Origin: an uncultured Actinomycetes bacterium
Lineage (GTDB): Bacteria > Actinomycetota > Thermoleophilia > Solirubrobacterales > 70-9
Assembly: GCA_946886425.1 (NCBI GenBank)
Contig: CAMPIP010000152.1
Location: forward strand, 1-5,735
DNA: 5,735 bases
Direction: 5' to 3'
Part shown: in pieces, positions 1 through 5,057 of the stretch
Layout of the letters: each line of letters begins with the position of its first letter
How positions within the stretch are numbered: the stretch's first letter is position 1
Notes under the pieces: generated by a model
Told to the model about the DNA's origin: nothing
What the model saw: the letters and a program-made list of their open reading frames with translations, nothing else
The model's database searches: none
Position numbers and translations under genes: made by a program

Positions 1-1
1 G

Positions 2-337
2 GCCGAGGACGTCTTCGCCCTCTTCGCCGACCCGGCCGCCCGCCACCCCGAGTCCTTCGCCCACCTGCTGCGCGCCCTCGACTTCCACCTCTCCGCGAGC
101 CGCGAGGTGGCACTGGTCGGCGAGGACGTCGACGAGCTGGCGGCGGTGGTGCGCGCGGAGTTCCGGCCGCACCTGGTCCTCGCGGGCGGCCCGGAGGGCA
201 CCGCGGAGCCGCCCCTGCTCGCCGGCCGCACGACGGTCGACGGGCGGGCCGCCGCCTACGTCTGCGAGAACTTCGCCTGCCGGCTGCCCGTCACAGACCC
301 GGCGGCGCTAGAGCGCGAGCTCTCGGACCTCGTCTAG
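2..337 (+). CDS. C-terminal part of YyaL/DUF255 (thioredoxin-domain, SPATA20-like) protein, 5' truncated
   Basis: The frame is open from the left edge and gives 111 residues before a TAG stop, so this is only the tail of a larger protein. The end resembles the C terminus of the DUF255/YyaL family (thioredoxin-like N-terminal domain plus an alpha/alpha-barrel). The segment AAAYVCENFACRLPVTDP is close to the family's usual closing motif, in which a Tyr-Val-Cys-x-x-x-x-Cys pair is followed by a short helix. The preceding stretch (VALVGEDVDELAAVVRAEF, then HLVLAG) also fits the family pattern of a nucleotide-fold-like strand and helix. The biochemical role of the family is not well established. 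The gene converges on the phzF-like gene and its last 30 bases overlap that gene's 3' end on the other strand. The catalytic N-terminal part lies outside the window, so its integrity cannot be judged. Confidence 0.82.
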   Translation, partial: AEDVFALFADPAARHPESFAHLLRALDFHLSASREVALVGEDVDELAAVVRAEFRPHLVLAGGPEGTAEPPLLAGRTTVDGRAAAYVCENFACRLPVTDPAALERELSDLV

Positions 338-982
338 GACGACGCGGCCGCCGACCTCGGCGCGTCCTTCGTCGAGCGGCGCCGCGTAGAGCAGCGACCC
401 CTCCCCCTGGCGGATCGTCACCGGCCGCTCGAGGGCGACGGCGAGCATGATCGCCGCCGATCCCGTCGCCTCGTCCTCGCCGATGTCCTCCAGCGACCAG
501 CAACGGGCGCGGGCCTGCCCGGCCGCCTCGTCCGCCCAGGCCCAGCAGAAGGGCAGGTCGCCGCCGCCAGCTGGCGGCTCGGTCATTGCCGCCACCGCCT
601 GGGCGCTCTCGGCCTCGATCAGCTCCCAGGGCGGCGACCACTCGGCCTTGGCGGCGACGAAGGTCAGCTCGCTCTCGCGGCGCACGTCGACGATCCCGGC
701 CGGCGGCCGCAGCTGCTCGGGCGGCTCGCCCTCGCGGGCCAGCAGCCAGGCGGTCCCGACCATCGGGTGGCCGGCGAAGGGCAGCTCCATCCCCGGCGTG
801 AAGATCCGGCACAACGCCCGCTCCGCGTCGTCGACGAAGACAGTCTCCGAGAACCCGAGCTCGTGGGCGACCGCCTGGCGCCGCTCGGCCGGCACCTCCG
901 CGCCGCCGAGGAAGACCCCGAGGGGGTTGCCGTGGTCGCCCGCCTCGTCGGCGAAGACGCGGAGGACGTGGAGGGTCGCCAT
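308..982 (-). CDS. PhzF-family isomerase/epimerase-like protein
   Basis: This is a 224-residue member of the PhzF superfamily, which shares the diaminopimelate-epimerase fold (two pseudo-symmetric barrels). Seen directly: GNP at 18-20, SETVFV at 45-50 with Glu46 at the position of the family's catalytic acid, RIFTP then ELPFAGHP at 59-73 followed by GTA, and EDEATGSAA at 169-177, the second-domain phosphate/anion loop usually written EDPATGSAA. It is shorter than the usual 260-300 residues, and the shortening falls in the middle (about 80-165). Substrates of most PhzF-like proteins are unknown, so phenazine synthesis should not be assumed; no other phz gene is present. The ATG is preceded by GAGG eight bases upstream, next to the glnA stop, and only 10 bp separate it from glnA, so it is probably co-transcribed and translationally coupled. 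Its 3' end runs antisense into the YyaL-like gene. Confidence 0.88.
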   Translation of the reverse strand: MATLHVLRVFADEAGDHGNPLGVFLGGAEVPAERRQAVAHELGFSETVFVDDAERALCRIFTPGMELPFAGHPMVGTAWLLAREGEPPEQLRPPAGIVDVRRESELTFVAAKAEWSPPWELIEAESAQAVAAMTEPPAGGGDLPFCWAWADEAAGQARARCWSLEDIGEDEATGSAAIMLAVALERPVTIRQGEGSLLYAAPLDEGRAEVGGRVVLDEVRELAL

Positions 983-992
983 CGCCGCCGCC

Positions 993-2345
993 TCAGAGGA
1001 TCGGCAGGAAGTTTTCGATCTCGTACGGCGTCACCTGGACGCGGTACTCGTCCCATTCCTGCCGCTTGATCTCGACGAAGCGGCGGAAGGTGTGCTCGCC
1101 GAGGGTGCGCAGGACCAGCTCCGAGTCGGCGGCGACCTCGACCGCCTCGCCAAGCGTCGCCGGCAGCTGCTCGATCCCCTGCTGGGTCAGCTCCTCCTGG
1201 GAGAGGTGGTAGAGGTTCTGCTCCATCGGCTCGGGCAGCTCGTAGCCCTTCTCGATCCCTTCCAGGCCGGCCTGGAGCATCCCCGCGAAGCACAGGTACG
1301 GGTTGCAGGCCGGGTCAGGACAGCGCAGCTCGGCCCGGGTCGCCCCCTCCTTGCCGGGGTGGTAGAGCGGCACCCGGATCAGCGCCGAGCGGTTGCGCCG
1401 CGACCACGCCTGGTAGACCGGCGCCTCGTAGCCGGGAACGAGGCGCTTGTAGGAGTTGACCCACTGGGCGAACAGCGGCGAGATCTCCCGCGCGTGCTTG
1501 AGCTGGCCGGCGATGAACGACTTCGCGGTCGCCGAGAGGAAGTACGGGTCGTCCTCGTCGTAGAAGGCGTTCTTGCCGTCCTTGGCGAGCGACTGGTGGA
1601 CGTGCATCCCGGAACCGTTCTCGCCGAACAGCGGCTTCGGCATGAAGGTCGCGTGCCAGCCGTACTTCATCGCGTACTCCTTGACGACGATCCGGTACGT
1701 CATGCAGTCGTCGGCCATCTCGAGCGCGTTCTTGTAGCGCATGTCGACCTCGTGCTGGGAGGGCCCGACCTCGTGGTGGGCGTACTCGACGTGGATGCCC
1801 ATCTTCTCGAGCGCCAGGATGGTCTCGCGGCGGACGTCGGAGCCGGCGTCGAGGGTGGTCAGGTCGAAGTAGCCGCCCTCGTCGAGAACCTCGGGGACGC
1901 CGTCGGCCGGCTTCGCGGATTTGAAGTAGAAGAACTCCAGCTCGGGGCCGACGTTGTAGGCATCGAAGCCCATCTCCTCGGCCCGCGTCAGCGCCCGGCG
2001 CAGGATCCAGCGCGGGTCGCCCTCGTAGGGGCCGCCGCCGGGGACGCGGACGTCGCAGAACATTCGCGCGACGGCGTTGCCCTCCTCCGGGCGCCAGGGG
2101 ATCAGCGCGAAGGTGGAGGGATCGGGCATAGCGATCATGTCCGACTCCTCGATCGGGTTGAAGCCGGTGATCGAGGAGCCGTCGAAGCCCATGCCGCCGT
2201 CGAAGGCGTCCTCGAGCTCGGCGGCGTTGATCGAGAAGCTCTTCAGCTGGCCGAGAACGTCGGTGAACCAAAGGCGGACGAAGCGCACGTCGTTTTGCTT
2301 GACGGCGTCGATGACGTCGCCGGCACTGCGTGGTTGGTCTGCCAT
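993..2345 (-). CDS. glnA: Glutamine synthetase type I, alpha subclass
   Basis: A 450-residue cytoplasmic glutamine synthetase (glutamate + ammonia + ATP to glutamine), the central ammonia-assimilating enzyme, expected to form a dodecamer. Motifs in order: FDGSSI at 54-59, IEESDM at 65-70, GPELEFF at 133-139 (metal ligands Glu135/Glu137), HHEVGPSQHE at 190-199, KPLFGENGSGMHVHQSL at 237-253, GYEAP at 305-309 (the Glu flap), NRS at 318-320 and RAELR at 337-341. Length and the C-terminal segment NLYHLSQEELTQQG...LPATLGEA match GSI-alpha enzymes (Bacillus, Thermotoga) rather than the adenylylated GSI-beta class, so adenylylation is not expected although Tyr379 sits at the usual spot. The Arg that confers glutamine feedback in Bacillus (GFVRIEESDM) is Pro64 here. 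The reading frame is open 75 codons further upstream, but the chosen ATG follows a perfect AAGGAGG and begins at the normal family N terminus. It leads an operon with the phzF-like gene. Confidence 0.97.
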   Translation of the reverse strand: MADQPRSAGDVIDAVKQNDVRFVRLWFTDVLGQLKSFSINAAELEDAFDGGMGFDGSSITGFNPIEESDMIAMPDPSTFALIPWRPEEGNAVARMFCDVRVPGGGPYEGDPRWILRRALTRAEEMGFDAYNVGPELEFFYFKSAKPADGVPEVLDEGGYFDLTTLDAGSDVRRETILALEKMGIHVEYAHHEVGPSQHEVDMRYKNALEMADDCMTYRIVVKEYAMKYGWHATFMPKPLFGENGSGMHVHQSLAKDGKNAFYDEDDPYFLSATAKSFIAGQLKHAREISPLFAQWVNSYKRLVPGYEAPVYQAWSRRNRSALIRVPLYHPGKEGATRAELRCPDPACNPYLCFAGMLQAGLEGIEKGYELPEPMEQNLYHLSQEELTQQGIEQLPATLGEAVEVAADSELVLRTLGEHTFRRFVEIKRQEWDEYRVQVTPYEIENFLPIL

Positions 2346-2350
2346 TCCGG

Positions 2351-2357
2351 CCTCCTT
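2351..2357 (-). promoter_or_regulatory. Strong Shine-Dalgarno that fixes the glnA start
   Basis: On the minus strand AAGGAGG stands five bases before the ATG at 2343-2345. It decides the start, because the same frame stays open upstream to 2570 through sequence that does not look like glutamine synthetase and covers the intergenic regulatory region. Confidence 0.9.
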
Positions 2358-2450
2358 GGCTTGTCCGCGAGAGGGCCGCAACGATAGGCGAAGGAACCCC
2401 GCAGGTGCATAAAGCCGTAAAGCGGGTAGACGCCTGGGACACCGGACCGC

Positions 2451-2479
2451 TTGCGGAGGCATCCGAAAGCAGGTATAAC
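2451..2479 (+). promoter_or_regulatory. Sigma70-like promoter for the AhpD-like gene
   Basis: A -35 element TTGCGG (2451-2456) and a -10 element TATAAC (2474-2479, five of six matches to TATAAT) are separated by exactly 17 bp. Transcription would start near 2486-2487, giving a leader of about 92 bases before the GTG at 2579. The -10 overlaps the inverted repeat at 2476-2496. On the other strand the same bases read TATACC, a possible -10 for glnA. Assignment rests on spacing and consensus only. Confidence 0.6.
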
Positions 2480-2496
2480 TTACTCCTCGTAAGTTA
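2476..2496. promoter_or_regulatory. Perfect inverted repeat, probable repressor operator
   Basis: TAACTTAC (2476-2483), a 5-bp spacer TCCTC and GTAAGTTA (2489-2496) form a perfect 8+5+8 palindrome in otherwise GC-rich DNA. It covers the end of the plus-strand -10 and the predicted start site, the classic place for steric repression. Size and symmetry fit a dimeric winged-helix or TetR/MarR/HxlR-type regulator; no such gene lies in the window, so the regulator is unknown. It is unlikely to be a terminator because the arms are AT-rich and no T-run follows. Confidence 0.65.
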
Positions 2497-2506
2497 GTGG
2501 CTGAAA

Positions 2507-2539
2507 GTAAAGTAAAGGCCAAGTAAAGGCTCTGTAAAG
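2507..2539. repeat. Tandem GTAAAG direct repeats at 11-bp pitch (response-regulator-like site)
   Basis: GTAAAG occurs at 2507, 2512, 2523 and 2534. The last three are exactly 11 bp apart, and AGTAAAGGC is repeated perfectly at 2511-2519 and 2522-2530. Read on the glnA strand these are three tandem CTTTAC units. Direct repeats at one-helical-turn spacing are the hallmark of OmpR/PhoB-fold regulators; actinobacterial PhoP and GlnR both use 11-bp pitch and both are known to control glnA. A further exact GTAAAGCGG lies at 2417-2425 in the glnA leader, matching 2534-2542. The sequence fits neither published consensus precisely, so the regulator is inferred by geometry only. Confidence 0.55.
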
Positions 2540-2578
2540 CGGAATTGCCACCCGCAGGAGCTGGAGGCAAGAGGCGAA

Positions 2579-3148
2579 GTGACGGTCAAAACCGCAGTGA
2601 GCAGGTTCCATATCCACGACGAGCTGACGGCGCCCGACGAGAGCGCGCCGCTGATCAAGACCATCCAGGCGACGGGCGGCGCGGTGACCAAGTTCATCGG
2701 CGTCCTGGCCGGCTCGCCGGCGGTCCTGCGTGCCTACACGCGGATGCGCTCGGAGCTGCGCGGGGGCGTACTGCCACAGGCGACCCGGGAGCGGATCGCC
2801 CTGGCCGTCGCCGAGTACCGCGAGGACCCCTACAGCATCGCCCAGCACGCGAAGTCGGCGAAACGGGCGGGCCTCGGGCTCGACGAGGTGTCGCGAGCGC
2901 GGAGCTTCAGCTCCGCCGACCCCAAGGAGGAGGCGCTGCTCGTCTACCTGAAGGCGGCATTACAGGCCGACGGACCTCCGCCCCTGCACCTCCATGAGGA
3001 GGCTCGGGAGAGCGGCTGGACCGACGAGGAGATCCTCGAGGCGGTCGGCCACCTGGCCCTGAACGAGTTCCAGAGCCTGATCGCCGGTGCCGCGGCGCTG
3101 CCGAAAGATCAGGCGACGCCGAGGGTCCTCCCCTCGGCGGCGGCCTAG
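2579..3148 (+). CDS. Carboxymuconolactone decarboxylase / AhpD-like protein lacking the redox cysteines
   Basis: A 189-residue, mostly helical protein with the CMD/AhpD signature around RERIALAVAEYREDPYSIAQH (residues 70-90) followed by AKSAKRAGL. In AhpD-type enzymes this segment carries a CxxC pair three residues before a histidine, plus an upstream Glu; here Glu71 and His90 are kept but the cysteines are Asp83 and Ser86, and the protein contains no cysteine at all. It therefore cannot work as a thiol peroxidase or AhpC reductase by the known route. The second half (GWTDEEILEAVGHLALNEFQSLI) is the usual C-terminal helix pair. The start is GTG, with GGAGG at 2563-2567 and GAGG at 2571-2574 upstream. 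It is transcribed divergently from glnA from a promoter that seems to carry an operator, and it ends 10 bp short of the convergent secreted-protein gene. Substrate unknown. Confidence 0.8.
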   Translation: MTVKTAVSRFHIHDELTAPDESAPLIKTIQATGGAVTKFIGVLAGSPAVLRAYTRMRSELRGGVLPQATRERIALAVAEYREDPYSIAQHAKSAKRAGLGLDEVSRARSFSSADPKEEALLVYLKAALQADGPPPLHLHEEARESGWTDEEILEAVGHLALNEFQSLIAGAAALPKDQATPRVLPSAAA

Positions 3149-3158
3149 ACGGTCGAAG

Positions 3159-3887
3159 TCAGCGGCCCTCGGTGAGGGTCGCCGTGTAGAGCAGGCGGGC
3201 GGTGGAGTAGCGGCAGCCGTAGGTTGCCCTGCTCCCCACCCGCTCCTGTGCTTCGCCCTGGCGGATGTCGGTCGAGTTGGTGCACTTGCCGGGAGCGCGG
3301 CTGGCCCGCCAGACGCTGGTCGAGGGCAGGTCCTGGGCGAAAGCCGGGGCCCAGGTCGGCACCGTGATGGCGACGATGTCGCCCTGCTCGGCCTTCAGCG
3401 AGGAGCCGAACTTGACGGTCTGCCCGAGGTAGGGGGTCAGGACCTTGATCGAGCTCTGCGAGCGCAGCGTGTAGCGGGGAGGGTTGGTCCCCGCGACGCG
3501 GCGGAGGATCGAGAGGCGCGCCTCCGGCGGCGTGCCGAAGAAGCCATTGAAGAAGGAGCGCTGCTTGTTCGTCGGCTGGGCCAGGGTCAGGGACCAGGCT
3601 GTGACGGTCCCGTCGTGGGGCACGATGAATGGCGAGCGGGTCTGGCCGTTGCTGACCTGGAAGCCGGTGACGCTGCCGATCGCCTGGCAGGGCAGGCCCG
3701 GGCAGGACGGGTCGGGCGCGTTCGAGGTCTCGCCGAGGACGACCGTGGTGGCCGGAACCTGGGCGGCGTTGCCGGCCACGGCTCCCGTCGCCAGGACCAG
3801 GGAGCAGCCCGCCAGCGCCGCCAGCGCCAGCCGGCGCGACCGGCCCGCCGGGACGGCGGAGAACGCTCCTCGGAAAGACCTCGACAT
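3159..3887 (-). CDS. Secreted four-cysteine protein of unknown function
   Basis: A 242-residue exported protein. The N terminus has a basic stretch (Arg16, Arg18, Arg19) and then a hydrophobic run at about 20-39, with likely signal-peptidase cleavage just after (around GNAA at 39-42). An LAGC at 25-28 matches a lipobox, but the hydrophobic stretch continues past the Cys, so lipoprotein processing is the less likely reading. The mature part has four cysteines (62, 67, 202, 225), enough for two disulfides, and alternating Thr/Val/Ser-rich segments suggestive of a beta-sandwich. TVPTWAPAF (175-183) and SVWRASR (191-197) near the end resemble a family of hypothetical secreted proteins I associate with Thermoleophilia; no function is known to me. 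The ATG follows AGGAG with a 7-base gap. It lies 76 bp downstream of the RlpA-like gene on the same strand and may be read with it. Confidence 0.75.
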   Translation of the reverse strand: MSRSFRGAFSAVPAGRSRRLALAALAGCSLVLATGAVAGNAAQVPATTVVLGETSNAPDPSCPGLPCQAIGSVTGFQVSNGQTRSPFIVPHDGTVTAWSLTLAQPTNKQRSFFNGFFGTPPEARLSILRRVAGTNPPRYTLRSQSSIKVLTPYLGQTVKFGSSLKAEQGDIVAITVPTWAPAFAQDLPSTSVWRASRAPGKCTNSTDIRQGEAQERVGSRATYGCRYSTARLLYTATLTEGR

Positions 3888-3963
3888 ACCACTGCTCCTC
3901 TCGTGAAAGCTCTTGCTTTGCGGGGGAGAGTAGCCGCCTGGTCGGCTCGGCAGTCCCGGGCGT

Positions 3964-4437
3964 TCAGCGGCCGGCGCCGGAACGCGCGTATTCGAGCGCG
4001 ACCGCGTAGCGCAGCTTGCCGGCGCCTTCGAATCCGAGGGCGTCGCTGGCGGCGGCGGTGAGGTCCCAGGCCCGGCCTTTGACGAAGGGGCCGCGGTCGA
4101 TCACGGCGGCGACGACGCTGAGGCCGTTGTAGGTGAACCTGACCGGGGTGCCGCAGGGCAGGCTGCGGTGGGCGACGCCGATCGTCGTCGCGCGCAGGGT
4201 CTGGCCGCAGGCGGTCTGTCGCCCGTAGAGGCCGGGTCCGTACCAGCTGGCACCGGCGGTGCGGGTCGGCCCGAAGGCGAGTTCCGAGCTTTCCGGAAGC
4301 TCGACGGCGAAGCCGGAGGAGGCGGTGGCGCCGCCGGTGGCGGCCTGCGCGGGCATCGCCGCGACGGCAAGGAGCGCCAGCGCGATCAGCGCCGAGAAAT
4401 GGGTTTGCCGCGCAAGGCGGTTTCGGAGTAGCTGCAT
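3964..4437 (-). CDS. RlpA-like double-psi beta-barrel exoprotein
   Basis: A 157-residue secreted protein, probably acting on or near the cell wall. Residues 1-32 form a signal peptide (Arg5/Arg8/Arg10, hydrophobic 14-28, cleavage after AQA at 30-32). After a short linker comes a double-psi beta-barrel: ASWYGPGLYG at 63-72, TACGQTL at 75-81, GVAHRSLPCGT at 87-97, VIDRGPF at 112-118 and WDLTAAA at 124-130. His90 and Asp114 match conserved RlpA positions. Cys77 and Cys95 could form a disulfide, a pattern common in actinobacterial versions. There is no SPOR domain, unlike proteobacterial RlpA, so septal targeting is not implied. The start at 4437 is chosen over the in-frame ATG at 4449 because GGAAAGAG lies just before it, while the upstream ATG has no ribosome site. 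Control is by the c-di-AMP riboswitch directly upstream. Confidence 0.88.
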   Translation of the reverse strand: MQLLRNRLARQTHFSALIALALLAVAAMPAQAATGGATASSGFAVELPESSELAFGPTRTAGASWYGPGLYGRQTACGQTLRATTIGVAHRSLPCGTPVRFTYNGLSVVAAVIDRGPFVKGRAWDLTAAASDALGFEGAGKLRYAVALEYARSGAGR

Positions 4438-4450
4438 GTCTCTTTCCATG

Positions 4451-4572
4451 CGCTTGCGGGGTTAGCTGACGGGCTCGCGCTGAAAGAGCTGCGCTACGCG
4501 GCAGATGCCTGCGATTCGCCCCAACTGATTGGGCCCCCCGCTCTTCGCGTTATGTGGCGAAGATTCAGCGGA
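4451..4572 (-). promoter_or_regulatory. ydaO-yuaA class c-di-AMP riboswitch
   Basis: On the minus strand the leader of the RlpA-like gene shows the conserved blocks of the c-di-AMP aptamer in order: CCGCTGAATCT (from 4571), GAGCGGGGGGCCCAA, a CCCAA-TCAG-TTGGG hairpin (4533-4520) running into GGGCGAATC, and the closing block CCCGTCAGCTAACCCCGCAA followed by GCG. CGCT near the 5' edge can pair with AGCG at 4454-4451 as P1. This class controls cell-wall hydrolases such as RpfA in actinobacteria and is an OFF switch when c-di-AMP binds. The aptamer ends only 13 bases before the start codon, touching the ribosome site, with no room for a terminator. Control of translation, or of transcript stability, is therefore more likely than attenuation. 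Confidence 0.9.
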
Positions 4573-4582
4573 AGTTGGCGCC

Positions 4583-4593
4583 AGATTAGCAAA
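4583..4593 (-). promoter_or_regulatory. Possible extended -10 promoter for the riboswitch-rlpA transcript
   Basis: The minus strand reads TTTGCTAATCT, an extended -10 (TGC then TAATCT at 4588-4583) without a convincing -35. It would start transcription near 4576, a few bases before the first riboswitch block, which is why it is favoured. Read-through from rnpB is an alternative source of transcript. Confidence 0.35.
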
Positions 4594-4641
4594 CGCTAAG
4601 ACAGCAAAAGATGTCGCGGCCACGCTGGGCCCGGAGAAATG

Positions 4642-4667
4642 GGAGAGGCCCCTCGCGGGGCCTCTCC
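4642..4667 (-). terminator. Hairpin terminator downstream of rnpB
   Basis: An 11-bp perfect GC-rich stem, GGAGAGGCCCC and its complement, encloses a four-base loop that reads GCGA (a GNRA tetraloop) on the rnpB strand. It begins three bases after the mature RNase P RNA end. Only CATTTC follows on this strand, so the U-tract is weak and termination may be partial. The opposite strand has TTT after the stem, but no gene reads into it from that side. Confidence 0.75.
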
Positions 4668-4670
4668 TTT

Positions 4671-4997
4671 AGCGGGCCTGTAAGCCGGATCCTGTCTTGA
4701 GCGGCCATCTATCTATGCGGCCTACCTGGACCTCGCCGAGCCGGGTCGACGGTCCTGCTTGGCCTTGCACCGGGCGGGGTTTGCCTGGCCGCCGCGTCAC
4801 CGCGACGCCGGTGCGCTCTTACCGCACCTTTTCACCTTTGCCTGTACGCGACTCACGTGTGGCCGCGCCATCGGCCGTGTGTTTCTGTGGCACTTTCCCG
4901 CGGGTTTCCCCGGGTGGGCGTTACCCACCGCCCTGCCCTGTGGTGTCCGGACTTTCCTCGAGGGGTTTTCTCTCCCCCCGCGGTCCGCTCGGCCCGC
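4671..4997 (-). ncRNA. rnpB: RNase P RNA (bacterial type A)
   Basis: Catalytic RNA of RNase P, which removes 5' leaders from tRNA precursors. The minus strand carries the universal core: GAGGAAAGTCCGGAC (4959-4945), AGGGCAGGGCGGTGGGTAAC, AAGGTGAAAAGGTGCGGTAA then GAGCGCACC, GCAAGGCCAAGCAGG, AGGTAGGC and, near the 3' end, ACAGGATCCGGCTTACAG (4695-4678). P4 forms between the first and last blocks with its conserved bulged U (4951). P1 pairs GCGGGCC (4997-4991) with GGCCCGC (4678-4672), which sets both ends. The GGU that holds the tRNA CCA end is present at 4726-4724, next to a GGACC/GGTCC stem. About 327 nt is at the short end for type A. The 5' end agrees with a start site predicted from the upstream promoter. 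Confidence 0.97.
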
Positions 4998-5003
4998 CCC
5001 TCG

Positions 5004-5032
5004 ATGGTACGCCGCTCGCCGCCAGGAGCCAA
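5004..5032 (-). promoter_or_regulatory. Promoter of rnpB
   Basis: On the minus strand TTGGCT (5032-5027) and TACCAT (5009-5004), each four of six matches to consensus, are 17 bp apart. The predicted start seven bases after the -10 is 4997, exactly the first base of the P1 helix. It sits in the short gap before the divergent dehydrogenase gene. Confidence 0.6.
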
Positions 5033-5057
5033 ATCGCGGCCGGATATGGTGGCGGCC

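Noticed and set aside
308..982. Phenazine biosynthesis locus
   Set aside because: Only a PhzF-fold protein is present, with no phzA/B/C/D/E/G neighbours, and most members of this fold have other roles.
447..2387. A 646-codon open frame on the plus strand across phzF and glnA
   Set aside because: It is antisense to two well-supported genes and arises from high GC at third positions. Its composition (Arg, Leu, Val, Asp runs) shows no domain.
2346..2570. A 75-codon N-terminal extension of glnA
   Set aside because: The extension covers the regulatory region, does not resemble glutamine synthetase, and the internal ATG has a perfect AAGGAGG.
3121..3178. Short hairpins GAGGG-N5-CCCTC and CCCTC-GGT-GAGGG at the convergent ends of the AhpD-like and secreted-protein genes, as a bidirectional terminator
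   Set aside because: Both are five-bp stems inside coding sequence with no T-tract, so they cannot be called terminators.
4589..4595. CGTTTGC (minus strand) pairing with GCAAGCG at 4457-4451 as an extended riboswitch P1
   Set aside because: The family's P1 lies nearer, at CGCT around 4570, and the upstream bases fall in the likely promoter, so they are probably not transcribed.
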